A DNA stretch of 15,946 bases, taken from assembly GCA_046309355.1 (NCBI GenBank), contig JBKCPL010000009.1, positions 1 to 15,946 on the forward strand. The letters run 5' to 3'. Shown in pieces: positions 13,787-15,946 of the stretch (its first letter is position 1; every line of letters starts with the position of its first letter). The translations under genes and the position numbers were made by a program. The notes below the pieces were generated by a model. The model worked only from the letters and a program-made list of their open reading frames with translations. It made no database searches and was not told the origin of the DNA. Source of the DNA: CAYSBE01 sp046309355 (GTDB lineage: Bacteria > Bacteroidota > Bacteroidia > UKL13-3).

Positions 13787-14266
13787 TTATTTTCGTTCTG
13801 CCATCTCTTTTAACTTTTTATTCATTGCTTCAAATCCTTTTTTGGTGTTTTCTAAATTAAGCAACCCAACAAATATACCTTCAAACTTCTCACTTTGTTT
13901 AAATGTTGTTGTTCCATTTTCGTTGTTAATTAGTTCAAATTTATGTTCACCGTCAAAGAGTCCTGTAAATAATAAATGTCCAAGCCAACGTAACTCTTTG
14001 TTAGTTTCAAATGCAAGAACTCTTGGTTTAAAAGTCATTGCTTTTGAGTCTGGTGGTTGTATGCTAACTTTAATTTTATGACCAACTTTCACTTCGCCTT
14101 TGATTGATTTTATGAAAGGATTCCAATTTGGATAATTGTCAAAGCTTGTTAAAATAGACCACACTTTTTCAGGTGTCGCATTTATTAATACTTCTGTTTT
14201 GATTTCTTTTGCCATTGTTGTTACATTCAGAAAAGTGAGTAAAATAATTGTCGTTAAAAATTTCAT
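13787..14266 (-). CDS. SRPBCC-family protein with hydrophobic N-terminus
   Basis: The 159-residue protein has an SRPBCC (polyketide cyclase/dehydrase-like) domain: 'EVLINATPEKVWSILTSFDN' (25-44), 'YPNWNPFIKSIKGEVKVGHK' (45-64), 'MTFKPRVLAFETNKELRWLG' (77-96), 'LFDGEHKFELINNENGTTTF' (103-122). The first 19 residues ('KFLTTIILLTFLNVTTMA') look like a signal peptide with cleavage after TMA, so it may be exported; alternatively translation begins at the internal Met18, giving a cytoplasmic protein. The domain makes a hydrophobic ligand pocket; the ligand is unknown. It follows the Crp/Fnr gene by 72 bp, and an FNR-box-like palindrome (14321-14334) lies in that gap, so the regulator may control it. 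Confidence 0.85.
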   Translation of the reverse strand: MKFLTTIILLTFLNVTTMAKEIKTEVLINATPEKVWSILTSFDNYPNWNPFIKSIKGEVKVGHKIKVSIQPPDSKAMTFKPRVLAFETNKELRWLGHLLFTGLFDGEHKFELINNENGTTTFKQSEKFEGIFVGLLNLENTKKGFEAMNKKLKEMAERK

Positions 14267-14318
14267 ATGTTTCGTGTTTTAATTACGATACAAAAGTTTA
14301 ACAGAACACATATTTTGC

Positions 14319-14336
14319 TCTTGACAAATATCAAGA
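14319..14336 (-). promoter_or_regulatory. Palindrome resembling a Crp/Fnr-family site
   Basis: TCTTGA and TCAAGA are perfect 6-bp arms around a 6-bp centre, 2 bp after the Crp/Fnr-like gene stop and about 52 bp before the SRPBCC start. Minus-strand TTGAT-ATTT-GTCAA differs from the FNR consensus TTGAT-N4-ATCAA at one position. It could be bound by the regulator encoded next to it. A weak hairpin at the end of that gene is the alternative; there is no T-run. Confidence 0.4.
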
Positions 14337-14338
14337 AA

Positions 14339-14911
14339 TTATAAAAGTTGCTTTTTCCTAATTCTACTAAATGTTTCAGGCGTCATACCAAGCATTGAAG
14401 CAATATATTGTAAAGGTACTTGGCTAAAAAGTTCTCTATTCTTTTCAAAAAAATAATCATACCTTTCTTCTGCTGTCATTGATAGATGGCTAAAAATTCG
14501 TTCTTCGAGAATTATGAAACAACGTACAATAAATAACTTTTCTAATTCGTGCCATTTAGGTACTAATTGTGCAATTTTTTTATAATCGGCTTTTGATATG
14601 GAATATACTTCTGTGTCTGTTAATGCTTGAATAGATAAACGTGAAGCTGTTTCAAACACAAAACTTGACAGGTCTGTTGAAAAATATCCTTTTGTTGAAA
14701 TCCATTGTGTAATTTCTTTTTCGTCAGTCGTTATATACATTCTCAATAGTCCCGATTGTACAAAGCTTAAATTTTCACATCGCCTTCCTGCTTTCAATAA
14801 AAAATCACCTTTTTTAATTGCTGTCAGTGCGAATAATTCGACTATCGTTTTTAATTCGTCTGCATCAACTACTCCAAAGTAAGATTTTATGTATTGTTCA
14901 AGTTCTGTCAT
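14339..14911 (-). CDS. Crp/Fnr-family transcriptional regulator
   Basis: From the ATG at 14911 the protein is 190 residues, the normal length of Bacteroidota Crp/Fnr relatives. A cyclic-nucleotide-binding-like beta-barrel covers about 20-105 ('FALTAIKKGDFLLKAG', 'LSFVQSGLLRMYITTDEKE', 'GYFSTDLSSF'). A dimerisation helix follows ('KLFIVRCFIILEERIF', 125-140), and a C-terminal helix-turn-helix has 'VPLQYIASMLGMTPETFSRI' (165-184). The barrel lacks the cAMP-contacting RxS motif and an Fnr Fe-S cysteine cluster, so the effector is unknown. The frame stays open upstream to 15049, but that part runs through an attC-like repeat (14939-15070) and is unlike the family, so it is excluded. The ATG sits 27 bp past the repeat end, the same layout as the DUF1801 gene. 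Confidence 0.9.
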   Translation of the reverse strand: MTELEQYIKSYFGVVDADELKTIVELFALTAIKKGDFLLKAGRRCENLSFVQSGLLRMYITTDEKEITQWISTKGYFSTDLSSFVFETASRLSIQALTDTEVYSISKADYKKIAQLVPKWHELEKLFIVRCFIILEERIFSHLSMTAEERYDYFFEKNRELFSQVPLQYIASMLGMTPETFSRIRKKQLL

Positions 14912-14938
14912 TTGTTGTAGGGGGTTTTCTATTATTAC

Positions 14939-15070
14939 CGCGAATGTTCCTGCGTTTGGCGATGGCGGGCGTCTTTCACCATAAATGTTTATTCGGAGAA
15001 CCAAACTTTGATTAACTACAAATGTGTCTGCAGAGCATTGAACAGCCACTTTTGCAAACCCGTGTTATGC
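14939..15070 (-). repeat. attC-like inverted repeat, module 2
   Basis: It is related to module 1: GCATAAC (15070-15064) and its surroundings match module 1 at 29 of 31 positions (15056-15086 against 12918-12948), and the other end CGCGAATGTT...TTTGGCG resembles TGCTAATGTT...CTTGGCG. The stem is weaker, with GTTTG/CAAAC as the clearest arm. It lies between the T9SS esterase stop (65 nt) and the Crp/Fnr start (27 nt). Confidence 0.5.
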
Positions 15071-15135
15071 CTACGCCCTTCTATTTCTGTAGTCGGCTTT
15101 TTTGTCATACAGTACTTTCATTGTAATGCGCTGGT

Positions 15136-15946
15136 TTATTCTGTCTTTATAAATCGTCCCACTTGTTCTTCTGTCTTCAGAATATAAAGTCCAGTTGGCA
15201 AGTCCGAAATATTGATTAGGGTCGTAGCTTGGCTACTCTGTTTAACCAATTGTCCTGTCGAACTATAAATTTGGTATCCTTTGTTACAGTTAACATTAAT
15301 AATCCTGTTAGTAGGGTTCGGGGAAATAGTCAAATTTTTATTCCATTCAATATCAGAAACTCCAGTAGTAATTATTCCTGCACACTTATTATATTTCCTA
15401 AGGAATTTCCAAAATTCATTAGTTGCAGAAGCATGCCACGTATGTGAATTTCCCACCACATTCATAATTATTGTTTCTGTACTGTCTTGACAATTAAGGT
15501 ATCTCTCTCGGATAATTTGGTCGCCATTACTTGTAATAGTATCAACAGTCGCTATTGTATCACACCCGTTGTGTCGAGACCAAAAGTAGTTACCATTTGG
15601 GTCTGTAATTGCTCTGTCAGTAAGATTCACTTCATTAGTTCCCCTGTAATACATGTAAGGAATTCTTTTTGAAGGGGTACAATTCAAGGTAGCTTCTTGA
15701 GAAGGAGGGTTACTACCAGGGATAGTGGAACCGTCACAGCCACCGTGGTCGCAAAATCCATCTTTACCATATTTCCAAGAGCCACTAACTGGAGCAACAG
15801 CTGCAAACCTGTTTGTAAAATCGCACATCATTCGCCATGACATCCATGCACCGTTCGAAAATCCAGAAATATAAATTCTACAAGTATCAACAGCATAATT
15901 CGTTATCATACTGTCTAATAGTGCATTTAGAAATCCAACATCATCA
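15136..15946 (-). CDS. Secreted PHB-depolymerase/esterase-like protein with T9SS sorting domain (N-terminus outside window)
   Basis: The frame is open to the window edge, so 269 residues of the C-terminal part are seen and the start is missing. The first visible residues 'DDVGFLNALLDS' align with 'DDIGFIDNLLDT' of the complete esterase at 6434-7588, and the nucleophile motif is 'GFSNGAW' (Ser at visible residue 30). The histidine lies in 'GNSHTW' (about visible 168). The Asp expected in the 'KVDPIVPY' position is replaced by 'TNEVNLTD', so an unusual Glu or the nearby Asp may serve, or the protein is inactive. A type IX sorting domain with 'ISPNPTNRIINV' ends the protein. It is a divergent paralogue, exported, with unknown ester substrate. 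An attC-like module follows its stop. Confidence 0.87.
   Translation of the reverse strand, partial: DDVGFLNALLDSMITNYAVDTCRIYISGFSNGAWMSWRMMCDFTNRFAAVAPVSGSWKYGKDGFCDHGGCDGSTIPGSNPPSQEATLNCTPSKRIPYMYYRGTNEVNLTDRAITDPNGNYFWSRHNGCDTIATVDTITSNGDQIIRERYLNCQDSTETIIMNVVGNSHTWHASATNEFWKFLRKYNKCAGIITTGVSDIEWNKNLTISPNPTNRIINVNCNKGYQIYSSTGQLVKQSSQATTLINISDLPTGLYILKTEEQVGRFIKTE

Noticed and set aside
14912..15049. 46-residue N-terminal extension of the Crp/Fnr regulator
   Set aside because: The frame passes through the attC-like repeat and lacks similarity to the family; the protein from 14911 has the normal length.
1..15946. CRISPR array, insertion sequence or transposase gene
   Set aside because: No regularly spaced repeats, terminal inverted repeats with a transposase, or recombinase reading frames were seen on either strand.

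Overview
The window looks like Bacteroidota DNA, probably a Chitinophagales/Sphingobacteriia-type or flavobacterial relative. Three predicted exported proteins end in type IX secretion (Por) sorting domains. There is a secreted tail-fibre/S74 chaperone protein of the sort common in this phylum, an ECF sigma factor next to a DUF4097 membrane protein, AT-rich intergenic DNA without clear Shine-Dalgarno sequences, and one TAnnTTTG-type -7 box. All 21 genes I accept lie on the minus strand, so transcription runs from high to low coordinates.

Layout in transcription order. At 15.9-12.0 kb there is a mosaic of small accessory genes: a partial T9SS esterase, a Crp/Fnr regulator, an SRPBCC protein, a class I methyltransferase, then an overlapping DUF1801 + AHSA1/SRPBCC pair. 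Large imperfect inverted repeats ending in GCATAAC/GCTAAC-type boxes (about 12.82-12.93, 13.65-13.78 and 14.94-15.07 kb) separate these genes. Two of them share a 31-base core at 29 of 31 positions. The order gene, attC-like element, next gene recalls integron cassettes without a visible integrase. At 11.9-10.5 kb is a compact arsenic operon: arsR, a DUF6428 gene with a cysteine-rich tail, a 41-residue membrane peptide ORF and a thioredoxin-type arsC. At 10.2-8.0 kb are two cell-surface genes (T9SS protein, then tail-fibre/S74 protein). At 7.6-6.4 kb is a complete T9SS PHB-depolymerase/feruloyl-esterase-like enzyme. At 6.2-4.5 kb is a sigma factor with its likely membrane partner carrying a seven-fold TDYG repeat. 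At 4.1-0.65 kb are a DHFR/RibD-like reductase, a DUF6713-like membrane protein, a four-helix membrane protein with internal duplication, a lipoprotein serine hydrolase of the beta-lactamase fold and a Qnr/McbG-like pentapeptide protein. At 0.5-0 kb is the N-terminal half of an esterase-D-type lipoprotein.

Two copies of a dispersed ~140-bp repeat (4331-4470 and 7782-7920) lie just 3' of two exported-protein genes. The strongest candidates for something undescribed are the attC-like modules, the small membrane ORF inside the ars operon, and the dispersed repeat pair. Family names are from recognition of motifs only; no database search was possible.
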